Shown here in pieces: positions 13,008-21,383 of a stretch of 64,000 bases of DNA. Source of the stretch: Bradyrhizobium liaoningense (GTDB lineage: Bacteria; Pseudomonadota; Alphaproteobacteria; Rhizobiales; Xanthobacteraceae); contig NZ_JAFCJT010000023.1 in the NCBI RefSeq assembly GCF_018130785.1, forward strand, positions 40,147 through 104,146. Reading direction: 5' to 3'. Numbering within the stretch: the stretch's first letter is position 1; each line of letters opens with the position of its first letter. Under the pieces are notes generated by a model that was not told the DNA's origin, ran no database searches, and was given only the letters and a program-made list of their open reading frames with translations. Made by a program: the position numbers and the translations under genes.

Positions 13008-13020
13008 TTTCGAGGCAGTT

Positions 13021-13114
13021 CGTAGGGTGGGCAAAGCGAAGCGTGCCCACCATGTATTGCGATCGAAGAGGGGAACGGTGGGCATGGCGCTAATGCGCCT
13101 TTGCCCACCCTACG
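13021..13114. repeat. GTAGGGTGGGCAAAG palindromic repeat, copy 2
   Basis: A 94-bp copy starting 14 bases after the DUF1272 stop and ending 19 bases before the fahA stop on the other strand. It has the outer arms of copy 1 (GTAGGGTGGGCAAAG and its near-complement at 13098-13114) with some inner mismatches. Confidence 0.88.
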
Positions 13115-13132
13115 AGACCGAGTGTACGGCAG

Positions 13133-14407
13133 TCACTCCACCGCCAAAATCGTCCCCTCGACCTCACCAAACCCGACGCGATAACCGTTGCCCTGGCACC
13201 AGCCGCGCATGACGAGGCTGTCGCCGTCCTCAAGGAACGAGCGCTTGACGCCGCCGGGCAATTCCACCGGCTCGGTGCCGTTCCAGCTGATCTCCAGCAG
13301 GCTGCCGCGCTGATTCTTCTCAGGACCGGAAATGGTGCCGGACCCCAGGAGATCACCGACATTCATGGCGCAACCGCTGGAGGCGTGGTGCATCAATTGC
13401 TGGACCGACGACCAGTACATGTATTTGAAATTGGTGCGGCTGATCCCGGCGGGTGCGTTGGCGCCGGCGGTGCGCAAGGAGACGTCGAGCTCCAGATCGT
13501 AGTTCTGCGGCTTCGCCTGCTTGAGATAGTCGAGCGGCGCGGGCTCTTGCTCCGGCCCCTTCAGGCGGAACGGCTCCAGCGCCTCGCGCGTCACCACCCA
13601 CGGGCTGATCGAGGTCGCAAACGCCTTGGCGAGGAACGGGCCGAGCGGCACATACTCCCATTGCTGGATGTCGCGCGCGCTCCAGTCATTGAGCAGAACG
13701 AAGCCGAAGATCATCTCCTCGGCCTGTTGCTCGGTCAGCATGCCGCCCATCGGCGAGGACTGGCCAACGACGACACCCATCTCCAGTTCGAAATCCAGCC
13801 GCTCGCACGGCCCGAAGCTCGGCAGTTCGACATTCGGCGGCTTCAACTGCCCGCGCGGCCGCTTCACGCTGGTGCCGGAAACCACGACGGTGGAGGCGCG
13901 GCCGTTATAGGCGATCGGCATGTGCAGCCAGTTCGGCTGCAGCGCATTGTCCTTGCCACGAAACATCACGCCGACATTGGTGGCGTGCTCCTTCGAGGAA
14001 TAGAAGTCGGTGTAGCCGGAGACCGCAAACGGCAGATGCAGCTTTGCATCGCGCATCGGCACCAGGACCTGCTTGCGCAGCTCCTCGTTGTCGCGCAGCT
14101 CCGGATGATCGTGACGCAGCAGCTCGCTGATCCGCGCGCGGGTCTTGCTCCAGACTTTGGGCCCCAGCGCCATGAACGGATTGAGCGACGCCCCGGAGAA
14201 CACGCCGAGAGGACCGACGTCGAGGCGGCAGTCCTGCTCAAGCTCCCAGAGATCAAGCACGTAATTGCCAATGGCAACACCGACCCGCGGCGTCGGATTC
14301 GCCGCGGTCGAGAACACGCCATAGGGCAGGTTCTGGATCGGGAAGTCGGAGGCGGGATCGATTTCGATGAAGGAGCGGAGGCCGGGATCGTTGGGGTGCT
14401 TTGTCAC
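13133..14407 (-). CDS. fahA: Fumarylacetoacetase
   Basis: A 424-residue hydrolase that splits fumarylacetoacetate to fumarate and acetoacetate, the last step of homogentisate breakdown. An SH3-like N-terminal domain (to about residue 120) precedes the FAH catalytic domain. Metal ligands matching the mammalian enzyme are D134 (GYTD), E207 and E209 (DFELEM) and D241 (LLNDWSARD); H141 (SSKEH) is the general base. The GTG at 14407 is chosen because the frame upstream is translated intergenic repeat, giving a spurious 53-residue Arg/Pro-rich extension. It is last in the hmgA-containing unit. Confidence 0.96.
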   Translation of the reverse strand: MTKHPNDPGLRSFIEIDPASDFPIQNLPYGVFSTAANPTPRVGVAIGNYVLDLWELEQDCRLDVGPLGVFSGASLNPFMALGPKVWSKTRARISELLRHDHPELRDNEELRKQVLVPMRDAKLHLPFAVSGYTDFYSSKEHATNVGVMFRGKDNALQPNWLHMPIAYNGRASTVVVSGTSVKRPRGQLKPPNVELPSFGPCERLDFELEMGVVVGQSSPMGGMLTEQQAEEMIFGFVLLNDWSARDIQQWEYVPLGPFLAKAFATSISPWVVTREALEPFRLKGPEQEPAPLDYLKQAKPQNYDLELDVSLRTAGANAPAGISRTNFKYMYWSSVQQLMHHASSGCAMNVGDLLGSGTISGPEKNQRGSLLEISWNGTEPVELPGGVKRSFLEDGDSLVMRGWCQGNGYRVGFGEVEGTILAVE

Positions 14408-14426
14408 TTTTCGCTCGGTCCTTTTT

Positions 14427-14577
14427 CCTTCTCCCCTTGTGGGAGAAGGTGGCGCGAAGCGCCGGATGAGGGGTTCTATCCGCGAGTCCAAATGAGAGAG
14501 GTTCACTCGCGGAGACAGACCCCTCACCCGTCTCGCCGCTACGCGGCGAGCCACCCTCTCCCACAAGGGGAGAGGGG
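14427..14577. repeat. CCTTCTCCCCTTGTGGGAGAAGG repeat family, copy 1
   Basis: A compound palindrome. The left end folds as CCTTCTCCC-cttgt-GGGAGAAGG; the right end CCCTCTCCCACAAGGGGAGAGG matches it in reverse, and CGCCGCTACGCGGCG lies inside. It sits inside the hmgA-fahA unit, so it may separate or tune expression of the two genes rather than end the whole transcript. Confidence 0.85.
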
Positions 14578-14584
14578 AAGACCG

Positions 14585-15931
14585 TCACGGCCTGCTTGGA
14601 TCGAACCGCTTCTCCAAACCCGTCCAGCAATCCGCGTAATTGTCCTGCAGCGTAGACGACTTCGCGGCATGGGCGGTGACGCGCTGCGGGTAGCGGGTCT
14701 CGAACATGAAGGCCATGGTGCCGGTCAGCTTGACCGGCTTCAGCTCGCCGTTGCTGGCATGCTCGAAGGCGTCGCGGTCGGGGCCGTGCGGCAGCATGCA
14801 ATTGTGGAGCGAGATGCCGCCAGGAACAAAGCCCTGCGGCTTGGCGTCGTAGACGCCGTAGATCAGTCCCATGAACTCGCTCATGATGTTCATGTGGTAC
14901 CAGGGCGGACGGAAGGTGTTGTCCGCGACCATCCAGCGCTCGGGGAAGATGACGAAGTCGATATTCGCGGTGCCCGCCGTCTCCGACGGCGAGGTCAGCA
15001 CCGTGAAGATCGAGGGATCGGGATGATCGAAGCCGATCGCACCTACGGGAGAGAAGGTGCGCAGATCGTATTTGTAGGGCGCATAATTGCCGTGCCAGGC
15101 GACGACGTCGATCGGCGAATGCGGCAACGTGGTCTTGAACAGCGAGCCGCCCCATTTCACATAAAGCTCGGTCGGCGTGTCCTTGTCCTCGTAGTTCGCG
15201 ACCGGCGTCAGGAAGTCGCGCGCGTTGGCGAGGCAGTTGGCGCCGATCGGCCCGCGCTCCGGCAGCGTAAAGGCGCCACCGTAATTCTCGCAGAGATAGC
15301 CGCGCGCCGGACCGTTCAGAATCTCGACGCGGAATTTGACGCCGCGCGGGATCACAACGATCTCGCCGGGCTCGGCGTCGATGCGGCCGAACTCGGTGAC
15401 GAGACGCAGATTGCCCTGCTGAAGCACGAACATCAGCTCGCCGTCGGCATTGTAGAAGTGCTGGTCCACCATCGACTTGGTGATGAGGTAGACATGCGCG
15501 GCCATGCCGGCCTGCGTGTTGACGTCGCCGGCGGTCGTCATGGTCTGCACGCCCTGGAGGAAGGTCATGTCCTCCTTCGGAATCGGCGCCGGGTCCCAGC
15601 GCAGCTGCGCGATCGGCAGATCGTATTCATGGCAGGGCGCCGAGCGCCACAGGCCGGCATCGGCCTTCTCGAAGCGGCCGGAATGTTTCACCGACGGGCG
15701 AATGCGATACAGCCAGGAGCGCTCATTGGTGCCGCGCGGCGCGGTGAAGGGTGAACCGGAGAGCTGCTCGGCATAGAGGCCGTAGGCGCAGCGCTGCGGC
15801 GAGTTGCGCCCGATCGGCAGCGCGCCCGGCAGCGCCTCGGTCTCGAAACTGTTGCCGAAGCCGGACATATAGCCCGGCGTGACCTGGGCCGAGCTGCGGA
15901 CGATCTGATCAGGCGAGGTATTGATGTTCAT
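14585..15931 (-). CDS. hmgA: Homogentisate 1,2-dioxygenase
   Basis: A 448-residue iron dioxygenase opening the homogentisate ring to maleylacetoacetate. The iron ligands match the human enzyme in residue and spacing: H346 and E352 in [11 protein letters not shown] and H382 in LPHGPD. The family start [18 protein letters not shown] is present near residue 22. AGGAGG lies five bases before the ATG at 15931. The gene begins two bases after the stop of the MBL protein, so the two are co-translated. No maleylacetoacetate isomerase gene lies in this cluster, so that step must be supplied from elsewhere or by another enzyme. Confidence 0.98.
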   Translation of the reverse strand: MNINTSPDQIVRSSAQVTPGYMSGFGNSFETEALPGALPIGRNSPQRCAYGLYAEQLSGSPFTAPRGTNERSWLYRIRPSVKHSGRFEKADAGLWRSAPCHEYDLPIAQLRWDPAPIPKEDMTFLQGVQTMTTAGDVNTQAGMAAHVYLITKSMVDQHFYNADGELMFVLQQGNLRLVTEFGRIDAEPGEIVVIPRGVKFRVEILNGPARGYLCENYGGAFTLPERGPIGANCLANARDFLTPVANYEDKDTPTELYVKWGGSLFKTTLPHSPIDVVAWHGNYAPYKYDLRTFSPVGAIGFDHPDPSIFTVLTSPSETAGTANIDFVIFPERWMVADNTFRPPWYHMNIMSEFMGLIYGVYDAKPQGFVPGGISLHNCMLPHGPDRDAFEHASNGELKPVKLTGTMAFMFETRYPQRVTAHAAKSSTLQDNYADCWTGLEKRFDPSRP

Positions 15932-15933
15932 GA

Positions 15934-16890
15934 CTATCCTCCTCCTTGCAGGGCAGCCCACATTTCCTGGTCGCGCTTGTCGGTCCAGATGACGGGATCG
16001 TCGATTCCCGACGCCTCGTCATAGGCGCGCGACACGTTGAACGGCAGGCAGTGCTCGTAGATGGCAAAACTGTGGAATTTCGGATCCATCACTTCGCGCG
16101 TCGCCGCCATCGATTCCTTCAAGGTGCGCCCCCTGGCCACCGAGATTTCGGCCGCGCCATAGAGCGAGGTGACGAAGTCGCGCGTCATCGCGATGGCTTC
16201 GCGTACGGTGGCTGTGCCCTTCAGCGCGTCGCCGCGGCCCGGCGCAATCGCCTTGGGATTGAAGTTGCGGATCTCGTTCAGCGTCAGCGGCCATTCGCGC
16301 AAATGCGCATCGCCGCAATAGCAGGCCGAGTGATATTCGATGAGGTCGCCGGAGAACATCACTTCGGCGTCCGGCACCCAGGCGACGATGTCGCCGGAGG
16401 TGTGGCCGGCCCCGAGCTGCATCAGCCGCACCTCGCGCTTGCCGAGATAGATCGACATCTCGCCTTCGAAGGTCAGGGTGGGCCAAGTGAGTCCCGGAAT
16501 GCTCGCGGCATCCTGGAACAGGCGCGGGAAGCGGCCGTATTCGGAATCCCAATCCTGCTGGCCGCGCTCCTCGATCAGACGATAGGTCTCCTGCGAGGCC
16601 ACGATGCCCTGTGCCTTGTAGGCGGAGGCACCCAGCACGCGCACGGCGTGATAGTGCGACAGCATGACATATTTGATCGGCTTGTCGGTGACGGTGCGGA
16701 CGCGCTCGATGACCTTGTTGGCCATCGCCGGCGTGGACTGCGCGTCGAACACCAGACAGCCGTCGTCACCGACGATGATCGCGGTGTTCGGATCACCCTC
16801 CGCGGTGAAGGCATAGAGATCGGTTCCGATCTCGGAGAAGGTGATCTTCTTCTCAGAGAGATCGCCGGTGGATGCGAAGTTCTTCGCCAT
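15934..16890 (-). CDS. MBL-fold metallo-hydrolase with altered metal-binding motif
   Basis: A 318-residue metallo-beta-lactamase-fold protein in the homogentisate operon, two bases upstream of hmgA. The usual HxHxDH motif reads SHYHAVRV here: the first two histidines remain, but the Asp and the third His are replaced by Val and Arg. The later metal histidine ([12 protein letters not shown]) and aspartate (MFSGDLIEY) are kept. It may bind a single metal ion or have lost hydrolase activity. A substrate such as an aromatic ester, lactone or CoA thioester feeding homogentisate is possible but unproved. Start at ATG 16890, with GAGG eight bases upstream. Confidence 0.88.
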   Translation of the reverse strand: MAKNFASTGDLSEKKITFSEIGTDLYAFTAEGDPNTAIIVGDDGCLVFDAQSTPAMANKVIERVRTVTDKPIKYVMLSHYHAVRVLGASAYKAQGIVASQETYRLIEERGQQDWDSEYGRFPRLFQDAASIPGLTWPTLTFEGEMSIYLGKREVRLMQLGAGHTSGDIVAWVPDAEVMFSGDLIEYHSACYCGDAHLREWPLTLNEIRNFNPKAIAPGRGDALKGTATVREAIAMTRDFVTSLYGAAEISVARGRTLKESMAATREVMDPKFHSFAIYEHCLPFNVSRAYDEASGIDDPVIWTDKRDQEMWAALQGGG

Positions 16891-16913
16891 CAATTCATCC
16901 TCAGGTCTTTGGG

Positions 16914-17138
16914 TTATTGTTGTTGCTGTTGTTGCTGCTGGCCGTCGATCATGCGTCGCTTCGCGAGCGCGAGCGCTTCCCGCAATACGTCGATGTCGCC
17001 GATATGGTTGGCGAGGATCAGGACCAGCGCCGCGTCGAAATCGGCGCTCTGCTCCTCGGTGAAGCCGCGGTGCGCCTCGACGATGGCGCGAAACGCATCG
17101 TCGGGCCGCGCGAAGTTGGAGCTGGTTGAAAGCGGCAT
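16914..17138 (-). CDS. DUF2783 small protein with poly-Gln end (possible monooxygenase coupling protein)
   Basis: A 74-residue protein with family core NFARPDDAFRAIVEAHRG and ADFDAALVLILANHIGD, matching DUF2783. It ends in eight consecutive glutamines encoded by mixed CAA/CAG codons. It sits between the FAD monooxygenase and the MBL gene in a tight operon. MhaB, the small coupling protein of the 3-hydroxyphenylacetate 6-hydroxylase of Pseudomonas putida U, is of similar size and context, so a partner role for the flavoprotein upstream is the working hypothesis. Start placed at MPLSTS; an ATG four codons earlier would overlap the upstream stop by four bases. Confidence 0.85.
   Translation of the reverse strand: MPLSTSSNFARPDDAFRAIVEAHRGFTEEQSADFDAALVLILANHIGDIDVLREALALAKRRMIDGQQQQQQQQ
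16917..16940 (-). repeat. CAR triplet tract encoding eight Gln
   Basis: Eight Gln codons run directly into the TAA stop of the DUF2783 gene. Triplet tracts of this kind can change length by slippage. Codon mixing (CAA and CAG) makes this tract less unstable than a pure one. Confidence 0.8.
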
Positions 17139-17146
17139 GCGAATCC

Positions 17147-18763
17147 TCAATTCAAACCTTCGGCCCGCGACAGCGCGGCGGCAATGGCCTCGCGCGTCGG
17201 GTGGCGGAAGCGCGCCGCGACGTAGCCGTCGGGCCTGAGCAGATAGGCCGCACCGGGCTCGGCGTCATAGCGATTTGCGACGAGGCCCGAGGGATCGGCA
17301 AGCCCACCCTCGCCACCGATGCGGATATCCTTCACACCATCGGGCGCGTCGATCGCTGCGCCATTGCTGAACGACAGCAAGGTGAAGTCTGTTCCACCGC
17401 GGCGGAATGCATCCGTCAAATAGGCCTGCTCGCCAACGGGGGCGTCGAGCATTGAACAGCCGGGTGACGGTCCCGCACGCCACGCATCCGCATCGGGCGA
17501 TGACAGCGGCGAGTCATAGCTGCACGGCACCGAAAGCCGGCCGCCATTGACCATGCGCTTGCCGAACTCGGTCTCCTTGGCGAGCGACAGCACCGCCTTG
17601 CGCAGCCGCGCCTCCTGATGCGAGTTCGGCGCCATGAAATCGGTCGAGCGGGTGGATTCGCGGATGTTCTCGTCGGCCGCGAGACTCCGCTCGACATGAT
17701 AGCTCTCCAGCAGGCTCGCGGGCGAGGTCCCGCGTAGCACGCGGTCGAGCTTCCAGGAGAGATTCTCCGCGTCCTCGAGACCCGAGTTCGCACCCCGCGC
17801 CCCGAAGGGCGAGACCTGATGCGCGGAATCGCCCGCAAAAATCACCCGGCCGTGGAGGAAGCGATCCATCCGCCGGCACTGGAATTTGTAGAGCGAGATC
17901 CACTCGAACTCGAACTTGTCGTGACCGAGCATGCGCGCGATCCGCGGCCGCACGTTCTCCGGCTTCTTCTCGACGATGGGATCGGCATAGCGATTGAGCT
18001 GGAGGTCGATGCGCCAGACATCGTCAGGCTGCCGGTGCAACAGCGCAGAGCGCCCGGCATGAAACGGCGGATCGAACCAGAACCAGCGCTCGGTCGGGAA
18101 CTCCGCGGTCATCTTGACGTCGGCGATCAGGAACTGGTCCTCGAACACCTGTCCGGCAAATTCTGCCCCGACCATCTGACGCAGCGAGGAGCGCGCACCA
18201 TCGCAGGCGACGACATATTGCGCGTGCAGGCGATAGGCGCCTTCCGGCGTCTCGATCGTCAGCGCAACGGAATCGTTGCGGCTCTCCAGCGCCGTCACCT
18301 TGTTGCGCCAGCGGAGGTCGATCGCAGGCAGATCGCCGATGCGATCGACCAGATAGGCCTCGGCATAATATTGCTGGAGGTTGATGAAGGCCGGCCGCTT
18401 GTGGCCATCCTCGGGCAGCAGGTTGAACTGGTAAAGCTGCGACTCGCCGTGGAAGATGCGGCCGACGCTCCAGACCACGCCCTTGTCGACCATGCGGTCG
18501 CCGACGCCGAGCCGGTCCCAATATTCCAGCGAACGTTTCGAGAAGCAGATCGCACGCGAGCCTTCGCCGATCCGGTCGGCATCATCCAGAAGGACGACGC
18601 GCTGGCCGCGCTGGGCAAGGTCGATCGCGAGCGAAAGCCCCACCGGCCCCGCGCCGACGACCACCACGGGATGCTCGGCCGCGCCTGGGCCGGGACGATC
18701 CTGGTCGGGGTGGCGGCGATAGCCGAACTGGGTTTTGGCCTGCTGCGTATTGGCCTGCGCCAT
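17147..18763 (-). CDS. FAD-dependent aromatic monooxygenase (MhaA/MhpA-like)
   Basis: A 538-residue group A flavoprotein hydroxylase. The dinucleotide-binding motif is VVVVGAGPVGLSLAIDLAQRG near residue 33, the FAD/NADPH motif CDGARSSLR lies near 190, and the FAD ribityl motif GRVIFAGDSAHQVSPFGARG near 315. A thioredoxin-like C-terminal domain follows. It is first in a minus-strand operon with a DUF2783 protein, an MBL protein and hmgA. A ring hydroxylase next to hmgA would fit 3-hydroxyphenylacetate 6-hydroxylase, which makes homogentisate; related substrates are equally possible. The divergent MarR gene and operator at 18806-18825 point to effector-controlled transcription. Confidence 0.9.
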   Translation of the reverse strand: MAQANTQQAKTQFGYRRHPDQDRPGPGAAEHPVVVVGAGPVGLSLAIDLAQRGQRVVLLDDADRIGEGSRAICFSKRSLEYWDRLGVGDRMVDKGVVWSVGRIFHGESQLYQFNLLPEDGHKRPAFINLQQYYAEAYLVDRIGDLPAIDLRWRNKVTALESRNDSVALTIETPEGAYRLHAQYVVACDGARSSLRQMVGAEFAGQVFEDQFLIADVKMTAEFPTERWFWFDPPFHAGRSALLHRQPDDVWRIDLQLNRYADPIVEKKPENVRPRIARMLGHDKFEFEWISLYKFQCRRMDRFLHGRVIFAGDSAHQVSPFGARGANSGLEDAENLSWKLDRVLRGTSPASLLESYHVERSLAADENIRESTRSTDFMAPNSHQEARLRKAVLSLAKETEFGKRMVNGGRLSVPCSYDSPLSSPDADAWRAGPSPGCSMLDAPVGEQAYLTDAFRRGGTDFTLLSFSNGAAIDAPDGVKDIRIGGEGGLADPSGLVANRYDAEPGAAYLLRPDGYVAARFRHPTREAIAAALSRAEGLN

Positions 18764-18805
18764 GCGCTAACCTCGGCTCTGGTCAGGAGGGGACTGATCT
18801 GCTAG

Positions 18806-18825
18806 ATAGTCTCACGTGCAACTAT
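18806..18825. promoter_or_regulatory. MarR-type operator between divergent genes
   Basis: A 20-bp inverted repeat, ATAGT-N10-ACTAT, with a central CACGTG. Eight of ten base pairs are complementary. It lies 42 bases before the monooxygenase start and 48 before the marR start. Its size and symmetry fit a MarR dimer that could repress both directions. Confidence 0.75.
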
Positions 18826-18873
18826 TTTGGACCGGAGCCGGCCGGCCGTCAACTGGAATTCGGAGCGCTCTCC

Positions 18874-19416
18874 TTGGCGAGGACATCCAGCGACATCGCG
18901 CTGAAGACACGCGAAGCCGACGAGGCTTCATTGCGGCCAAAGTCACGGCTCGATTTGTTCAAGTTCGTGCCGTTCCGCCTCAACCGGCTCGCGGCGGAAG
19001 TCAGTGCCGCGCTTTCGGTCGAATATCAGGAACGTCACGGCCTCGACATTCCCGCCTGGCGTGTGATTGCCACGCTCGGCTTCCGCAACGATGCCTGTAG
19101 CGCGCAATACATCTCGCAATGCACCCGCACGCACAAATCGACCATCAGCCGCGCCGTGACCGCGCTGCTGCACCAGGGGCTGATCGAGCGGGTCGAGAAC
19201 GAAGCCGACCGCCGCGAATTCCGCCTGCAACTGACGAAGAAGGGCCGCGCGCTGTACGAAGAGCTGTTCCCGCAATTGCTGCAGCGGGAAGACGAGATCC
19301 TCGCCTGCCTCTCCGCGCAGGAGCGCAAGCAGCTCTCGGCCCTGCTCGGCAAGATCGAACAGAGCCTCGACCTGATCCAGACCAGCGAAGAGGCCGACGC
19401 GAAAGAGGCGTATTAG
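18874..19416 (+). CDS. MarR family transcriptional regulator
   Basis: A 180-residue winged-helix regulator. The DNA-binding core runs from WRVIATLGF through CTRTHKSTISRAVTALLHQGLIERVENEADRREFRLQLTKKG, with the wing arginines of the family. The start is TTG at 18874, with GGAG eight bases upstream and no better in-frame start. It is transcribed away from the monooxygenase-hmgA-fahA operon and probably represses it until an aromatic ligand binds. The effector is unknown. Confidence 0.9.
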   Translation: MARTSSDIALKTREADEASLRPKSRLDLFKFVPFRLNRLAAEVSAALSVEYQERHGLDIPAWRVIATLGFRNDACSAQYISQCTRTHKSTISRAVTALLHQGLIERVENEADRREFRLQLTKKGRALYEELFPQLLQREDEILACLSAQERKQLSALLGKIEQSLDLIQTSEEADAKEAY

Positions 19417-19451
19417 GGCGCATACTCAGACGTCGGCTTTTGGGAGGCCGA

Positions 19452-20216
19452 TTGAGAAAGCTTGGCAGGTCCGTCACGGCACTGGCTTATATAGCGGCGC
19501 TACTTGTGGCGTTTGCCGCAACTCGCGCATACGCCGCTGACATAGGTTATCTGGCTCCCTCCGGAGTCGCTGCAAACGAGTTTCCCTCACCGCAGCGCCC
19601 TGTTGCACGGATCGTCAGCTCGCGCCGCGCCGCCGAAGACCGCCGAGACGCCCTCAATGAGGCCGGTCAAATCGCACGTGCTCTTGAACTGAAACCAGGT
19701 ATGACAGTCGGCGACATTGGAGCAGGCAGTGGCTACCACACGGTCAAGCTCTCCCGCCTCGTCGGACCCGCCGGCTCTGTCGTTGCCCAGGACGTCACGC
19801 GGGACTACCTCATCGAGCTCGCCAGGCGAACAGAACGTCTGAAGTTGACGAACGTGCAATTCGCCCTCGGCGAACCACACGACCCGCATCTACCCGCTTC
19901 CTCGCTGGACGCCGCAATCCTCGTGCACATGTATCACGAGATAGCCCAACCCTACGCCTTCCTCTACAACCTCGCGCCCGCCTTGAAACAGGGTGCGCGG
20001 GTCGGGATCGTCGATCTCGAGCTTCCGACGTCGAAGCATGGCACGCCAATTGAGCTCTTGCGCTGCGAATTGACCGCCGTCGGCTATCGCGAGGTCGCCA
20101 CATATAAGCTCGCAGGCGACGGTGGATATTTGGCGGTATTCTCTCCGCCGGAGGTCGCGGCTCGAAAATCTCCCCGCGAAATCGTTGCTTGTGCGGATCC
20201 TGCCGGCACTCGCTGA
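19452..20216 (+). CDS. Exported class I SAM-dependent methyltransferase-like protein
   Basis: A 254-residue protein with an N-terminal signal peptide (VTALAYIAALLVAFAATRAYA, cleavage near residue 28) followed by a Rossmann-type methyltransferase domain: VGDIGAGSGYHTVKLSR is the SAM loop, VVAQDV the acidic strand end, and LVHMYHEI the post-II region. SAM is a cytoplasmic metabolite, so export is odd, yet such predicted periplasmic methyltransferases recur in proteobacteria. The TTG start follows GGGAGG by four bases. The gene begins 35 bases after the marR stop. Substrate unknown. Confidence 0.75.
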   Translation: MRKLGRSVTALAYIAALLVAFAATRAYAADIGYLAPSGVAANEFPSPQRPVARIVSSRRAAEDRRDALNEAGQIARALELKPGMTVGDIGAGSGYHTVKLSRLVGPAGSVVAQDVTRDYLIELARRTERLKLTNVQFALGEPHDPHLPASSLDAAILVHMYHEIAQPYAFLYNLAPALKQGARVGIVDLELPTSKHGTPIELLRCELTAVGYREVATYKLAGDGGYLAVFSPPEVAARKSPREIVACADPAGTR

Positions 20217-20388
20217 CACCATGCCCGCCGCTCAGAGGCTAAACATATCCGAAGAAGAGGTTAGACCGGAAGTTGCCGGCCGAGGCTCAAACCGGCGCTT
20301 TTGACCCGGAACGGCCTTACCCGCGTGCGCCTGTTGCCGCGCCGGTCGTCACGACGAAAGACGGCGGTGAGTCATGGTATCCGGGCGA

Positions 20389-20619
20389 TCAGCGCGATCG
20401 AAAGCGCTTGACGCCGGTGGTATGATTTCCGCGATGTGGCCGTACTGATAGTCCCGATGCGTCGCCATGCATGCCCGAATTGATGTCGCCATGCATGCCC
20501 GAATAGATGGAGAAGGTGGGGTCCGCGGCTAATGCCGCGGCGGGTTCCCATGCCGAGGCGGGCGTCGCAAGGAGCGCAGAAAAAACGAGCGCCGCGCCCA
20601 AAAATTTGAAGCCGGTCAT
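20389..20619 (-). CDS. Small secreted protein with an SGMHGD repeat
   Basis: A 76-residue protein: signal peptide (FKFLGAALVFSALLATPASA, cleavage after about residue 23), then a short mature chain holding two copies of an eight-residue unit, IYSGMHGD and INSGMHGD, and a basic His/Arg-rich end. GAGG precedes the ATG. No family recognised. Because the repeat carries Met, His and Asp it could bind a metal, but that is speculation. Confidence 0.6.
   Translation of the reverse strand: MTGFKFLGAALVFSALLATPASAWEPAAALAADPTFSIYSGMHGDINSGMHGDASGLSVRPHRGNHTTGVKRFRSR
20461..20508 (-). repeat. 24-bp tandem repeat, two copies
   Basis: Two adjacent 24-base units (20461-20484 and 20485-20508) differ at one base (ttgat against tagat near their ends). 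They encode the repeated SGMHGD unit of the small secreted protein, and being in frame they can expand or contract without a frameshift. Confidence 0.85.
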
Positions 20620-21002
20620 GCTATCCTCTTGTTATTGGCGTGCAACCGATGCGCGTGCTGTCCATTGACATGAACGACAGTTAGGCGTTGGCATTCCCCT
20701 AGCGCAGGGGTGGCGCAATCACGCTTCGTCGATCGGCGTGATGCTGATGTCGGCAACCGGCCGCGTTTCGCAAGCCGTTGAAAAACTCTCTCCGGACTGT
20801 GAATAGAATTTTAGCCGCCGACGGCGCGTACACGCACAACGGCGCGTGACGGGCGCGGGCCGGAATTTGCGATTCCTCCGCCGACTTCGCGCAGCGGTAA
20901 ACGACCATGAAGAATATTTTAATTTAAACCGCCGGTCGCTCCACCCATTTCCAAAGCAGACGCCAAAATGTTTTGGCTTCCGTATCCAATGGAGAAACTG
21001 AA
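20620..21002. other. Divergent intergenic region without a convincing gene
   Basis: 383 bases between two divergent genes for small secreted proteins. A 69-codon minus-strand frame at 20699-20908 has neither a ribosome site nor protein-like composition. A short AT-rich run (aatattttaatttaaacc near 20912) may mark promoter DNA. No known repeat element is present. Confidence 0.4.
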
Positions 21003-21218
21003 ATGACCAGATTCAAAGTTCTGTCGGCTGGGCTGATCGCCGCATCCATGCTGACCACGCCCCTGATGGCTCGGGAATATCGGCACGTCGCGAGGTCCGA
21101 TGTCAGCGCCCCTTTTGGCGCCCTTGATGGGCGCGACTGCGTCCGCGCTCCGGACGTCGGCGCATATGCGTCGGCCCCCTACACCAGACCCCCGTGCGAA
21201 CCCACGTCGTTTAATTGA
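21003..21218 (+). CDS. Small exported protein of unknown function
   Basis: A 71-residue protein with a signal peptide (MTRFKVLSAGLIAASMLTTPLMA, cleavage near residue 23). The short mature part is rich in Ala, Pro and Tyr (APDVGAYASAPYTRPP) with two cysteines that could pair. GGAG ends eight bases before the ATG at 21003. Small exported proteins starting M-T-(R/G)-F-K are common in Bradyrhizobium; none has a known function. Confidence 0.6.
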   Translation: MTRFKVLSAGLIAASMLTTPLMAREYRHVARSDVSAPFGALDGRDCVRAPDVGAYASAPYTRPPCEPTSFN

Positions 21219-21383
21219 TCAGTCGGCGCCGCATCGGGCTGAACGGCCCAGGCAATGACCCCGGATCGATAACGGTGTGCCCCTTGACACTGTAATGTGG
21301 GGAGTCTCCGAATAGTTCGGGCTGGGAGCCGATTTGTCGCCAGCCCGAATTCTAGGACTCGCAAGTACACGCCCCGGATTCCG

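Noticed and set aside
13385-15754. A 789-codon plus-strand frame opposite fahA and hmgA
   Set aside because: It runs through two unmistakable enzymes and the intergenic repeat, so it is an antisense artefact.
20699-20908. A 69-codon minus-strand frame in the gap between small secreted-protein genes
   Set aside because: No ribosome site, no signal peptide, and composition like random GC-rich DNA.
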